The notes beneath the pieces are model-generated. The model was not told where the DNA came from. It saw only the letters and a list, made by a program, of their open reading frames with translations, and searched no databases. This document shows, in pieces, positions 52,435 to 61,645 of a stretch of 64,000 bases of DNA. This DNA is from Paenibacillus tyrphae (GTDB lineage: Bacteria > Bacillota > Bacilli > Paenibacillales > NBRC-103111): positions 62,001 through 126,000 of the forward strand of contig NZ_JAMZAW010000018.1 in assembly GCF_024158745.1 (NCBI RefSeq), in the 5' to 3' direction. The position numbers and the translations under genes were made by a program. Every line of letters starts with the position of its first letter. The first letter of the stretch is position 1.

Positions 52435-53328
52435 TTAGACGCGGCCGATTTCGTTGGCTGCTTTCTCCATGCTTTTATCGTAATACTGAATCATCTTTTG
52501 GTTAGCTTCATAAGCCCGTAAAGCCGACATCATATCGACCATGGACTGGCTGGAATCAACGTTGGAGCGCTCGACATAGCCTTGCCGCACTTCAACCTGA
52601 TCTTGAGCGTCAATCGGTCGGAACGCGCCTTGATCCTGAGCATTTAAGCGGTACAGTCCGTTGCCCTCGCGGACCAACTGGTTCGGATCTTCCACCCGGG
52701 TAATAAGCAGCGACAACGGTTGTCCGTTCGCCCCCAATATCGGTTGGCCTTCTGCATTGGTGAACTGTCCCGCCCGGGTCATACGGAAATTCGTGACCGG
52801 CGTACCCGCATCCATCAACACGATAGGTTGTCCATCGCGCCCTAACACCGAATGGCCTTCGGAATCGATCAACCGTCCGTTGGCATCCAGCGAAAACTTG
52901 CCGTTCAGGGAATAGCGCTGTTCGCCGGCCGCATTCAAGATCGTAAAGAAAGCTTGGGGCTGAATCACCCGTTGTCCGTTCTGATCCACGTACTTGCCTG
53001 AGCTGTCAAAGCGGGCGCCCGGTACCTGAATATCCGAAATCAAGGCGAAGTCAAAAGGGTTCTTCGTTTCCTGAATATCGCCTTGCGCATGCAGAGAAAC
53101 GTTCTCCTCTGCCATAACCCCCGTATTAATCCGGCCGACAGGCACCGAACCCGGTTCGTTCTTGCCGCTGCGTACCCGGGAAATCAGAATTTCCGGGAAC
53201 GACCGGTTGATTCCGTTGCCGCCTTTAAAGCCGGGGGTGTTGAGGTTGGCAATATTATTGGTAACGATATCGTGCTTGCGCTGCTGTGCGATCATGCCGG
53301 AAGCGGCGGTATACAGGCCTCTTAACAT
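52435..53328 (-). CDS. flhO: FlhO, flagellar hook-basal body (FlgG-like) protein
   Basis: A 297-aa rod protein with MLRGLYTAASGMIAQQRKHD and IVTNNIANLNTPGFKGG at the N-terminus and RQGYVERSNVDSSQSMVDMM with SALRAYEANQKMIQYYDKS at the C-terminus. It starts 15 nt after mbl and is 57 nt from flhP. In Bacillus, FlhO and FlhP are needed for rod completion. Confidence 0.93.
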   Translation of the reverse strand: MLRGLYTAASGMIAQQRKHDIVTNNIANLNTPGFKGGNGINRSFPEILISRVRSGKNEPGSVPVGRINTGVMAEENVSLHAQGDIQETKNPFDFALISDIQVPGARFDSSGKYVDQNGQRVIQPQAFFTILNAAGEQRYSLNGKFSLDANGRLIDSEGHSVLGRDGQPIVLMDAGTPVTNFRMTRAGQFTNAEGQPILGANGQPLSLLITRVEDPNQLVREGNGLYRLNAQDQGAFRPIDAQDQVEVRQGYVERSNVDSSQSMVDMMSALRAYEANQKMIQYYDKSMEKAANEIGRV

Positions 53329-53343
53329 CGAATGGTTACCCTC

Positions 53344-54342
53344 CTAAAATTTGCGCTTGGTTACTTTATCCAGGTTGTCCAACATAATGCCGGTTCCTTT
53401 TACAACGCAATGCATCGGATCTTCCGCAATCAGGATGGGCACCTTAAGCTCGTCCGCCAGCAATTGATCGATGCCGTGCAGCATCGCGCCGCCACCGGTC
53501 AAAATAACGCCGCGGTCGATAATATCGGCCGAAAGCTCCGGAGGCGTGCGTTCCAACACGCTCTTGGCAGCCGCCACGATAGACGATACCGGCTCCCACA
53601 GCGCTTCTTGAATTTCCTGCGAATTGATGGTCACCGTTAACGGCAGTCCGCTCACCATATCTCTGCCGCGGATATCCATCGTCTCGCGCTTGCCGTCCGG
53701 ATGTACCGTTCCGATGCGGACTTTAATATCCTCACTTGTTCTTTCACCGATCAAGAGCTTGTACTTGCTTTTAATATATTTCATAATGGCAGAGTCGAAC
53801 TTGTCCCCTGCGATTTTAATAGAAGAGGAGGTAACGATGTCGCCCATGGACAATACGGCCACATCCGTCGTACCTCCGCCGATATCTACGACCATGTTGC
53901 CGCTCGGTTGAAAAATATCCATTCCGGCGCCGATGGCTGCAGCCTTAGGCTCTTCTTCCAAAAACACTTCGCGCGCCCCGCTCCGTTCGGCCGCTTCCCG
54001 AATGGCTTTCTGTTCTACCGACGTGATGTTCGTCGGAGCGCAGATCAAAATACGGGGGTGACTGTACCAGTTCTTCCCGCCGACTTTATTGATAAAATAC
54101 TTCAGCATCATTTCCGTTATTTCAAAGTCGGCAATAACGCCGTCCCGCAGCGGACGGATCGCCACAATATTGCCGGGCGTTCGGCCAACCATGCGGCGCG
54201 CTTCTTCGCCCACGGCCAGCACTCGCTTTATATCGCTTTCGATGGCGACGACGGACGGTTCATCCAGGACAACGCCCCGACCTTTCACATGAATCAAGAC
54301 GTTCGCAGTCCCGAGATCTATGCCGATATCCTTGCTTAACAT
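53344..54342 (-). CDS. mbl: Mbl, MreB-like actin homologue
   Basis: Mbl filaments direct lateral wall synthesis. It has 332 aa with actin-fold motifs: GIDLGTANVLIHVKGRGVVL (phosphate 1), VVDIGGGTTDVAVLSMG (phosphate 2) and ILTGGGAMLHGIDQLL (adenosine loop). The order spoIIID-mbl-flhO-flhP is that of Bacillus subtilis and separates this gene from MreB paralogues elsewhere. The leader region contains the nested inverted repeat at 54509-54591. Confidence 0.95.
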   Translation of the reverse strand: MLSKDIGIDLGTANVLIHVKGRGVVLDEPSVVAIESDIKRVLAVGEEARRMVGRTPGNIVAIRPLRDGVIADFEITEMMLKYFINKVGGKNWYSHPRILICAPTNITSVEQKAIREAAERSGAREVFLEEEPKAAAIGAGMDIFQPSGNMVVDIGGGTTDVAVLSMGDIVTSSSIKIAGDKFDSAIMKYIKSKYKLLIGERTSEDIKVRIGTVHPDGKRETMDIRGRDMVSGLPLTVTINSQEIQEALWEPVSSIVAAAKSVLERTPPELSADIIDRGVILTGGGAMLHGIDQLLADELKVPILIAEDPMHCVVKGTGIMLDNLDKVTKRKF

Positions 54343-54508
54343 TCCTATTGATCCTCCCTAGCCAACCGTCCATCCTTATTGTAAAGAAGTGGCACTTCTA
54401 TTATATACGTTACTTAGGTAAATTCGCCATGTATTTCAAAATTCCTCTTTTTTTTGAACGATTTTTCGACAAATATCGCTTCGTTTCCGGCCGGTTCGGG
54501 AGAAGGGG

Positions 54509-54591
54509 CGTACCGTCAGCGGCGCGGAGGCCCGTGTGCATCCAAGGGCTATAGGCCTACCTCCGCGTTGGGAAATACAGCTCACGGTACG
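54509..54591. other. Nested inverted-repeat element between spoIIID and mbl
   Basis: Outer arms cgtaccgt (54509-54516)/acggtacg (54584-54591) and inner arms cgcggagg (54523-54530)/cctccgcg (54560-54567) are exact 8-bp complements. The whole 83-nt unit could fold as a compact RNA. No T-run follows on either strand, so it does not look like a simple terminator. The remaining 54343-54508 holds A/T-rich sequence with a TATAAT-like -10 of mbl but no good -35. Confidence 0.55.
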
Positions 54592-54622
54592 GATGGGAAC
54601 GCGCCCTGCAACGGGGCCGGTT

Positions 54623-54910
54623 TTACTTAACGGTAACGAGCTTCTCTTGCGCCTTCGGGCTGCGGGTTTTCCGGTATTTAATCTTGGTGGCCTCTCCCCC
54701 GCGCAGGTGACGGATGGACTTATGATATTCCAAAATATGCTTCACCTGATTGGCAAGCTCCGGATTAATCTCCGGCAGACGTTCCGTCAAGTCCTTGTGC
54801 ACCGTGCTTTTGGAAACGCCGAATTCCTTGGCTATGGTGCGAACCGTATGCTTGGTCTCCACCAGGCAGCGGCCTATCTTAATGGTTCGCTCTTTGATGT
54901 AATCGTGCAC
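54623..54910 (-). CDS. spoIIID: SpoIIID, mother-cell sporulation transcription regulator
   Basis: SpoIIID activates and represses SigE- and SigK-dependent genes in the mother cell. It has 95 aa from a GTG at 54910 (GGAGG eight bases ahead), giving the conserved start HDYIKERTIKIGRCLVETK. The helix-turn-helix is TVRTIAKEFGVSKSTVHKDL, followed by TERLPEINPELANQVKHILE and HKSIRHLRGGEATKIKYR. It stands between spoIIQ-like and mbl, as in Bacillus. Confidence 0.97.
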   Translation of the reverse strand: MHDYIKERTIKIGRCLVETKHTVRTIAKEFGVSKSTVHKDLTERLPEINPELANQVKHILEYHKSIRHLRGGEATKIKYRKTRSPKAQEKLVTVK

Positions 54911-55058
54911 TCCCCTCGCCTCCCTACTCGAGTTAGTTTGGTACATTATATGAGGGGCCCACGCTTATATTCTTTGTTTCGGAAGGCTGACAAGCCCGCA
55001 GCGAACAATTATTTCAAGGACAAGCGTTTTTTCGCAAGAGATATTCGTCCCCGAAAAC

Positions 55059-55097
55059 AAAAAGGCAGAGGAGCGATCCCCTGCCTGCTGCTCTGCC
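55059..55097 (-). terminator. Terminator of the spoIIQ-like gene
   Basis: ggcagag/ctctgcc arms (55064-55070/55091-55097) with a long loop are followed on the minus strand by TTTTT. Confidence 0.65.
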
Positions 55098-55101
55098 GAT
55101 A

Positions 55102-55833
55102 TTAATGATCTCCGAGGTATTGCTCCGGATTAACCGCTGGGCCGCCTTGACCTTGACGCAATTCGAAATGCAAATGGGTGCCTTGATCTTTTTCCAGTTC
55201 GTTGCGTCCCGCCTTGGCGATCACGTCGCCCTTCTTCACTTCAGCGTCTTTGGCGACCTTGATTTCGGCCAAGCTTTGATAAACCGAGACCAGCCCGTTG
55301 CTGTGCGTAATTTCCACCAAGTTGCCGACAACCGGATCTTTTTGTACCGCCGTGACCTTACCATTCATAACTGCCAATACGTCAAACGCTTGATTGTCGT
55401 GTCTTGCGAAATCCATACCCATGTGCGGGGTAAAGGTGTCGCCGTATTCGACCATCGCGGCTTGCCGCACTTCGTTCGACGCTTTATTATCGAAGAAAGG
55501 AAGCACGACATCCAGTTCGCTGCGTTCTTTGACCGGCCATTGCATCGTTTCCTGTTTTGCGTTGGTAGCTACCGCATCGGTACCCGAGACGTTTCCTGTG
55601 ACCGTACCGGATTTCGTAGCATCAAGACTGACGTTTTTGTCAGGTTTCGTGATGCTCGACCCTTGGTACCACCACATTAACGTTAAGATGATTGCCGCAG
55701 CTGCCATGTACGTTGCCGGAAATACCCACTTCTTGGCGAGCAATCTTTTCCAGGATGACGATGTGCCGCTTTGGGCTCCTTCGGTAGATTTAGGAGCTTC
55801 TTCTTGGACCAAATCTCTTTTTTGTTCACTCAT
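55102..55833 (-). CDS. spoIIQ: SpoIIQ-like M23/LytM peptidase-fold protein
   Basis: SpoIIQ is the forespore side of the engulfment channel with SpoIIIAH. It has 243 aa with one membrane anchor (about 37-55) and an extracytoplasmic LytM domain. Unlike Bacillus subtilis SpoIIQ, which has lost a zinc ligand, this one keeps HMGMD (H137, D141) and HLHFE (H220, H222), the complete LytM metal site. The segment LVEITHSNGLVSVYQSLAEI is typical. Its place between spoIID and spoIIID supports the name; a general M23 endopeptidase is the alternative. Confidence 0.85.
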   Translation of the reverse strand: MSEQKRDLVQEEAPKSTEGAQSGTSSSWKRLLAKKWVFPATYMAAAAIILTLMWWYQGSSITKPDKNVSLDATKSGTVTGNVSGTDAVATNAKQETMQWPVKERSELDVVLPFFDNKASNEVRQAAMVEYGDTFTPHMGMDFARHDNQAFDVLAVMNGKVTAVQKDPVVGNLVEITHSNGLVSVYQSLAEIKVAKDAEVKKGDVIAKAGRNELEKDQGTHLHFELRQGQGGPAVNPEQYLGDH

Positions 55834-55900
55834 TTGTATATCACCTCGCTAACCATTCTTGCCAGGTTCGCGAGATTTATACGCAGGAAAACCTATTTTA

Positions 55901-56956
55901 TTAGAAAGTTTTTCCTTTCAATAGATTGGAAGCCCGGTCGATGGCTATGCCGGCATAATAGTATTTGACAATGTCCTCCGCTTTGCGTCCCTCCATTGCC
56001 ATCCCGTTGGCGCCCCACTGGCTCATCCCTACGCCATGCCCGTAGCCGAATGTCGTAAACCGCCATTCTCCGCCGCTCCATGACCATTGAAACTGACTGG
56101 AATTCAGTCCGAGCTTCTCTCGAACCTCTCTTCCCGTAAATAGCTTTCCGCCTATAGACAGCTTCTTGATACGGTTTCCTTGGCTCTTCTCTATCACCTT
56201 GATGCCGAGAGCGCTTCCGGCCGATACCGGCACAGCGCCGGGCAACCCCAGCTTACGCTGCAGCTCCTTGGATGTAAAAGCTACTGTCTCTTTATAGCGG
56301 GGCGACAGCTTGGCATCCCAAGGGCTCGGTACGCTTCGCAAATACGGAACGTTGAAATTCCAGTAGTCTTCCGAATTTTCCGTATACCCGTTGCTGGTAG
56401 AGAAAAAGCTCGCTTCGATCGGCTTCCCTTGATAGGTTAGTACGAGATCTCTTGTTTCCTCTACCGCTCGTTTCAGCTTGTCCATGCGGGAGAGGAACAC
56501 CTCCTCGCCCCAACGCTGCCTTAGCTCCTCGTCGGTGACGTAAGCCTGATGGCTGATCGTATCCGTTACGAGCGCATTTGCATCCGGGACATTGCTCTGG
56601 TCGCCATCGAGCAGCCTTCGGACGATATAGGTGCGTGCGGCCATCGCCTGGGCCTTGAGCGCTTCCGGCTCGAATTCGATGGGCATCTCCGCTGCGACGA
56701 CTCCCCGTACATACTGCTCGAGGGCCATTCTCTCCGTCCTCTTCTCCTTTGCCCGGTAAACGGGAACAAGCAGTTCGTCCTGCTGTCGCGCTGCGGGCGG
56801 CTGCTCTGCAGCAGGCGGCGCAGGTTCCGGCTCCTTCCCGGGCCCCGTACGTACGAGCAGGCCGGGTACCAGCACGACGACAGCTGTGAAGCTGGCCAGC
56901 CATACGGCCAACCAGCGAATCCAAGATTGTTGCGTCCGGGTCAGCTTGTACTTCAT
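55901..56956 (-). CDS. spoIID: SpoIID, engulfment lytic transglycosylase
   Basis: SpoIID cuts peptidoglycan glycan strands during engulfment, acting with SpoIIP and SpoIIM. It has 351 aa with one N-terminal membrane anchor (about 15-35) and a Pro-rich linker. The catalytic Glu is in VRGVVAAEMPIEFEPEALKA (E90), and the conserved GYGHGVGMSQWGANGMA is near the C-terminus. The ATG at 56956 has GGAGG nine bases ahead. murA lies upstream and spoIIQ-like downstream. Confidence 0.96.
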   Translation of the reverse strand: MKYKLTRTQQSWIRWLAVWLASFTAVVVLVPGLLVRTGPGKEPEPAPPAAEQPPAARQQDELLVPVYRAKEKRTERMALEQYVRGVVAAEMPIEFEPEALKAQAMAARTYIVRRLLDGDQSNVPDANALVTDTISHQAYVTDEELRQRWGEEVFLSRMDKLKRAVEETRDLVLTYQGKPIEASFFSTSNGYTENSEDYWNFNVPYLRSVPSPWDAKLSPRYKETVAFTSKELQRKLGLPGAVPVSAGSALGIKVIEKSQGNRIKKLSIGGKLFTGREVREKLGLNSSQFQWSWSGGEWRFTTFGYGHGVGMSQWGANGMAMEGRKAEDIVKYYYAGIAIDRASNLLKGKTF

Positions 56957-57052
56957 CAACGGGTTCCTCCATCTTTTGTCGGCTCTCGAAAATCAGGCGC
57001 TGCGGCTGCAGGTAACACCATCTTATGAACCGAAAAGATAGAATAGAACCTC

Positions 57053-57095
57053 AAAAGAAAGAGAACCGGCCCTTTCCGAATGAAAGAGTCGGTTC
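57053..57095 (-). terminator. Terminator after murA
   Basis: A 14-position stem with one mismatch and one G-U (57063-57076/57082-57095) is followed on the minus strand by TCTTTCTTTT. Confidence 0.75.
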
Positions 57096-57124
57096 CCGTT
57101 CCAAGAGAATAGAAGCCATAAGCG

Positions 57125-58453
57125 TTAAGCGAGGCTTGGTTGCACGGCGAACAGCGGGAGCGTTTGTTCCTCTTCTTCCGTATCGACGATCTCGACAGGA
57201 ATCCGGCGGATGTCCGCCCCCAGCGTGCTGAGCTTCTCGGCAATATTTACATAGCCCCGGTCAATGTGATGAATGCCGGAAATTTCAGTATCGCCATCGG
57301 CCGCAAGCGCAGCCAAAACAAGCGCTGCTCCGGCACGCAGGTCGGTCGCGCACACCTTGGCCCCTTGGAGCTTGCTGCCACCGCTGACGACCGCCGTACG
57401 CCCTTCCACCTTAATCTGCGCGTTCATGTTCAGCATTTGCTCCACATGCATAAAACGGTTCTCGAAAACCGTCTCGGTAACCAGGCTGGTCCCATCTGCC
57501 ATCAGCAGCAAAGCCATCATCTGCGACTGCATGTCGGTAGGGAAACCGGGATAAGGCAGCGTTTTAAGATCTACCGCACGGAGAGGGCGATCCGTATACA
57601 CCCGGAGGCCGTTCTCATCTTCTTGAATTTGCACGCCCATCTCCTGCATTTTGGAAATGACCGGACGCAAATGGTCACCGATCGCTCCTTCAATGTACAA
57701 ATCGCTGTTCGTGATGGCGGCGGCAATCATATATGTACCTGCTTCAATGCGGTCGGGAATGACCGTATGTACTGCGCCGGTGAGCTTCGATACGCCGTCG
57801 ATGCGGATGATGCCTGTACCTGCTCCGCGGATTTTGGCGCCCATCGCGTTAAGATAGTTTGCCAGATCGACGATCTCCGGCTCCTTGGCGGCGTTCTCAA
57901 TTAAGGTCGTGCCTTCGGCAAGCGCCGCGGCCATCATAATGTTCTCCGTCGCTCCCACACTGGCGACATCGAGGTATACCTTGGCGCCCTTTAATCGTCC
58001 GCTCACTCTCGCTTCGATATACCCTTGGCCGAGCTCGATCTCCGCGCCCATCGCTTCGAAGCCTTTCAGATGCTGGTCGATCGGACGCGTACCGATAGCG
58101 CATCCTCCGGGCAGCGATATGCGCGCTTGACCTACACGGGCTAACAGCGGGCCCATGACCAGAAACGACGCCCGCATTTTTCTCACCAGATCATAGGAGG
58201 CCTCGCACGTATCGATTTTGGATGCATCGATGCGGACCGTTTCATGTTTATATTCAATCTTGATTCCCAGACTTTCAAGCACCTTGTTAATGACAAGGAC
58301 GTCATCCAGGGGAGGCGCGTCGTGAATGACGCTGACTCCATCCGTTCCTAAGATCGAGGCTGCGATGATCGGCAGGACAGCGTTTTTTGCGCCGTTTATT
58401 TTGACCCTGCCGGATAGCTTTTTGCCGCCGCGGACGATTATTTTGCTCATCAT
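57125..58453 (-). CDS. murA: MurA, UDP-N-acetylglucosamine 1-carboxyvinyltransferase
   Basis: MurA adds enolpyruvate from PEP to UDP-GlcNAc, the first committed step of peptidoglycan synthesis. It has 442 aa. The catalytic Cys is in [19 protein letters not shown] (about residue 118), so the enzyme should be fosfomycin-sensitive. [14 protein letters not shown] and [14 protein letters not shown] are further family marks. GGAGG six bases ahead favours the ATG at 58453 over the in-frame ATG three bases later. In Bacillus this is the murAA position, between ywzB and spoIID. Confidence 0.96.
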   Translation of the reverse strand: MMSKIIVRGGKKLSGRVKINGAKNAVLPIIAASILGTDGVSVIHDAPPLDDVLVINKVLESLGIKIEYKHETVRIDASKIDTCEASYDLVRKMRASFLVMGPLLARVGQARISLPGGCAIGTRPIDQHLKGFEAMGAEIELGQGYIEARVSGRLKGAKVYLDVASVGATENIMMAAALAEGTTLIENAAKEPEIVDLANYLNAMGAKIRGAGTGIIRIDGVSKLTGAVHTVIPDRIEAGTYMIAAAITNSDLYIEGAIGDHLRPVISKMQEMGVQIQEDENGLRVYTDRPLRAVDLKTLPYPGFPTDMQSQMMALLLMADGTSLVTETVFENRFMHVEQMLNMNAQIKVEGRTAVVSGGSKLQGAKVCATDLRAGAALVLAALAADGDTEISGIHHIDRGYVNIAEKLSTLGADIRRIPVEIVDTEEEEQTLPLFAVQPSLA

Positions 58454-58595
58454 GATCCCCCTCCGCGTAATTTCTGCCTGCGGTTTCATAGTCTTTAGCC
58501 GGTCACGATACCATTCGTGGCCTGAGCGGATTTTTTAACGGTTGTACTAACCATTGTTGACAACATTCTCCTCGGTTATTCGAAAAAATGTTTTT

Positions 58596-58847
58596 TCAGA
58601 ACATTCCGGAGAACCAAGTCGACCACTCCAAATAGTCGATCACGAAGCGGGCAGTTTGATACCCGAGCGCGATCGAGAGCAGGATTTGCAGCATTTTGGC
58701 CTGGGCGCTTTTGGGGCGTCTCAGCATCGTCTCCAGCTTCAGCTCCTGCAGAGCCCACCAAGAGACGCCGATGAATACCAGGACGACCACAATGTTGATC
58801 ATCCCCTTTAGTCCCATCGACGCGCTCATTTGATCCAAATAATCCAT
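58596..58847 (-). CDS. YwzB-like small membrane protein (DUF1146)
   Basis: An 83-aa protein with two membrane segments (about residues 14-32 and 53-72); the motifs SWWALQELKLETMLR and ARFVIDYLEWSTWFS match DUF1146. The start is uncertain: the ATG at 58847 has GGGGA twelve bases ahead, and a GTG at 58871 is also possible. Upstream of murA it holds the ywzB position of Bacillus. Function unknown. Confidence 0.8.
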   Translation of the reverse strand: MDYLDQMSASMGLKGMINIVVVLVFIGVSWWALQELKLETMLRRPKSAQAKMLQILLSIALGYQTARFVIDYLEWSTWFSGMF

Positions 58848-58922
58848 GGAAAAAGCATTCCCCGCTTTCACCGAAGTGTCCCGCCGGTCCGGAAAAGCCG
58901 ATTGGCCGCTTCCGGACCCGGT

Positions 58923-61442
58923 TTATTTCAGAATCCCCATCAGCAGTTGGACGAATTCAGCCCGGGTCGCCTGCTGCTCGGGCCGGAACGAGCCGTCCGC
59001 ATAGCCGCCGACCAGCCCTTCGGCTTTCATCTGCTTGAGCAGACCGACGCCCCAATACTCTTCATCCACGTCGGTAAACGGAAGGGCGCCTCTTCGTTTG
59101 CCCGTCATGTTCATGCTGCGTGCCAGCATCGCCGTCATCTCCATGCGAGTGACCGGCTGGTCCGGCGCAAACGTCCGGTCCGGGTAGCCTTCGATAATGC
59201 CCGCCTGTGTCGCCCGGGCCACATGATCGTAGGCCCAATGCGTCTCCGGCAAATCCGAGTAGCTGACCGCTTTTTGCTTCGACAGCCGGAACGCCCGCGA
59301 GATAACCGCCGTCGCTTCGGCACGGGTAATCGGCCGGTCGGGCTGGAACGTATAGTTGTCGTATCCGTTAATGACCTGTTTGCCGGTCAAATTCAAGATC
59401 GCATTTTGCGCCCAATGCCCTCGAATATCGGTATAGCCGCCGGTCAGCGGCTTGGCGTTAACGAGCAGCTGATACATGCGGTTATCGAACGGCCGGTTAG
59501 AAGTCAGCTTCAGATAGTACGTCCCCGGCTTGAAGCGGCCCGACAATTCCTGCGAGTCGGATGAGCTGTTGTTCATCGAGGTCGCCATCGAATTCATCGA
59601 CCCGTCGTATAAATGCATATACATGCTCACGCCGGAGGGAATGTCGCTAAGTCCGACCCGAACGAAGCTTTCCTCTTCCACCTTAAACTGGAACCAATCC
59701 ACGTCGTCCGACTTGTCGAGCAGGCCATTATACGGAGTATCCATCGAGATGGCGGTCGCCTGATAAGATCGGTTGTTCGGTTCGTTCGGATCAATCAGCT
59801 TCGCGTCGTACTCGATCGCGAGCGTATATTCGCCAACAACCGGGTTCGTATAATCCTTCACGTTATTCACCCGAATGTAATAGGTGCCGGGAAATACTTC
59901 GGGCAAGGAGTACGACTCCGTTGCGCCGTCGTCACCTTCGTCGATCGTCACCGACTTCTCCCCTTGCTTTTGAACGAGAAGCACCGGGTCGATTCGTGCC
60001 GTATCGGTCGTCACATGAATGCGCAACGAACCGGTTTGGGTAACCGGGAATTCATACCAATCCACATCGTTGTATTGGTGAAACGTCCCCTTGACCTTTA
60101 CGCTCCGGGAGGGCAGCACGTACGCTTTGAACTGGCGGTCGTTGTCTTCGTACGGATCGCGGTAAATGTCAAAGGAAGTCGTCAGTCCGTAAGGCGTCTC
60201 CACTTTGCGGTTGCGGTCGCTAAGCTGCAGTTGAAAATAACTTCGCCCCTTCGACACTTTGAACGGAACCGTCTGGCCTCCTTGCACGGTTTTGGTCGTC
60301 AGCACACCGGAAGCGTCCGTATGCTGCACATTCACCGATAAGCTGCTATCAAGCTCCAGCGTAACATTTACGGTTCCGTCGTAGGAAGCATCCGTAGCAA
60401 ACCAGTCGTTGTCCGAACCATCCGAGAAGGATGCGGTAATCTTTTTACTGACGGAGATCGCTTTGGCCTGATCCTTACGGTTGTTCGGTTCGTACATGTC
60501 GGCCAAATAAGGCTCATTGAGCAATCGGTCTACCCGAAGCAAGCCGTAGCCGGTGCGCGGATTCCAGCCTTTTCCGGTTAGGTCCTCCGCGGTTTGGCGA
60601 ATCCATTGACGGATCTGATACGCTTTCATCTCCGGATTCCGTCCCCACAGCAGTGCGGCCGCAGCCGCAACTTGCGGTGCAGCCATCGACGTCCCATCCT
60701 TCGCTTCGTACGAACCGCCTATCGCCGTCGTGAACACATCCCAAGGCGCAACGACGTCGACCTCCGGTCCCGTGTTGGACAATTCGTTCACCGCACCGTT
60801 GGTGTTCACTCCGCCAACCGCGAGGACAGTAGGATACGCCGCCGGGTATTTGACGCGGTTGCCTTCGTTGCCCGTAGCGGCTACAAGCAACACGTCTCTT
60901 TCCTCCGCATACCGTACGATATCGTTCATGTAGGCGGAGTATTTATTGAGGCCCAGCGAGAGAACAACAATCTTGGCGCCATGATCGATGGCATAACGAA
61001 TCCCTTCTCCGAGCTTCTGCTCGCCGCCGGACCCGTCCGCTTCAAGCGCTTTGATCGGCATGATCCTGGCATTCCACAGCATGCCGGCAACGCCCCGGTC
61101 GTTATTTCCCACAGCGCCTATGACACCGGCTACGTTGGTGCCATGGCCGTTGTCGTCCGCCGGCGGCTGTTTCGGATGAATCAGGTTGACGCCCGGCACC
61201 AAATTGGGCTTCAAATCGGGATGCGCCAAATCCACTCCGGTATCGACGACCGCGATAATCATGCCGCTGTTGCTCTGCGTCACATTCCAGGCTTCGTTCA
61301 TGTGAATTTGCTTAAGGTAAGTCTGCTTGGCATAGAACGGATCGTCCGCCTCCAAAGCATAAACCGTACCGGTGCTGGTGAGGAAAATCGTGAGGCCCAA
61401 GAATGATGAGTATATTGTATGTTTAAGTTGTATGCCGTTCAT
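58923..61442 (-). CDS. Cell-surface subtilisin-like serine protease (S8) with C-terminal SLH domains
   Basis: An 839-aa exported protease. A signal peptide (about 1-30) is followed by the S8 catalytic domain with Asp67 (IIAVVDTGVD), His100 (DDNGHGTNVAGV), oxyanion Asn192 (TGNEG) and Ser252 (KDGTSMAAPQVA). Then come two or three PPC-like beta domains, each starting with EPNNR and holding a DNDWF- or DVDWF-type motif, and three SLH domains at the C-terminus (YTDIRGHWAQNAILNLTGKQ, AYDHVARATQAGIIEGYPDR, GLLKQMKAEGLVGGYADGSF). It should sit on the pyruvylated wall polymer made through CsaB. Confidence 0.92.
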   Translation of the reverse strand: MNGIQLKHTIYSSFLGLTIFLTSTGTVYALEADDPFYAKQTYLKQIHMNEAWNVTQSNSGMIIAVVDTGVDLAHPDLKPNLVPGVNLIHPKQPPADDNGHGTNVAGVIGAVGNNDRGVAGMLWNARIMPIKALEADGSGGEQKLGEGIRYAIDHGAKIVVLSLGLNKYSAYMNDIVRYAEERDVLLVAATGNEGNRVKYPAAYPTVLAVGGVNTNGAVNELSNTGPEVDVVAPWDVFTTAIGGSYEAKDGTSMAAPQVAAAAALLWGRNPEMKAYQIRQWIRQTAEDLTGKGWNPRTGYGLLRVDRLLNEPYLADMYEPNNRKDQAKAISVSKKITASFSDGSDNDWFATDASYDGTVNVTLELDSSLSVNVQHTDASGVLTTKTVQGGQTVPFKVSKGRSYFQLQLSDRNRKVETPYGLTTSFDIYRDPYEDNDRQFKAYVLPSRSVKVKGTFHQYNDVDWYEFPVTQTGSLRIHVTTDTARIDPVLLVQKQGEKSVTIDEGDDGATESYSLPEVFPGTYYIRVNNVKDYTNPVVGEYTLAIEYDAKLIDPNEPNNRSYQATAISMDTPYNGLLDKSDDVDWFQFKVEEESFVRVGLSDIPSGVSMYMHLYDGSMNSMATSMNNSSSDSQELSGRFKPGTYYLKLTSNRPFDNRMYQLLVNAKPLTGGYTDIRGHWAQNAILNLTGKQVINGYDNYTFQPDRPITRAEATAVISRAFRLSKQKAVSYSDLPETHWAYDHVARATQAGIIEGYPDRTFAPDQPVTRMEMTAMLARSMNMTGKRRGALPFTDVDEEYWGVGLLKQMKAEGLVGGYADGSFRPEQQATRAEFVQLLMGILK

Positions 61443-61573
61443 CGCATTCAGAATCCTTTATCATGATTTTCTTCAGCCTAACCCCATTATCTCATTCTAA
61501 GCTTTAAGCCGAATCCCTGCAACTGGAATTGAAAACCTGAGAGCAAAGTTTCACCATTCAGACATATACGCCG

Positions 61574-61611
61574 AAAAACCCCGCCTCTCCGGTCAAGGAA
61601 AAGCGGGGTTT
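61574..61611 (-). terminator. Terminator of the nuo operon
   Basis: aaaccccgc (61576-61584)/gcggggttt (61603-61611) with an 18-nt loop is followed by T on the minus strand. Confidence 0.7.
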
Positions 61612-61645
61612 CACATGCACGAGTGGAGAAATACTTCCACCCGGA

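Noticed and set aside
58582-58597. GAAAAAA-TG-TTTTTTC palindrome at the ywzB-like stop codon
   Set aside because: The two-base loop is too small for a hairpin; probably an A/T-run coincidence.
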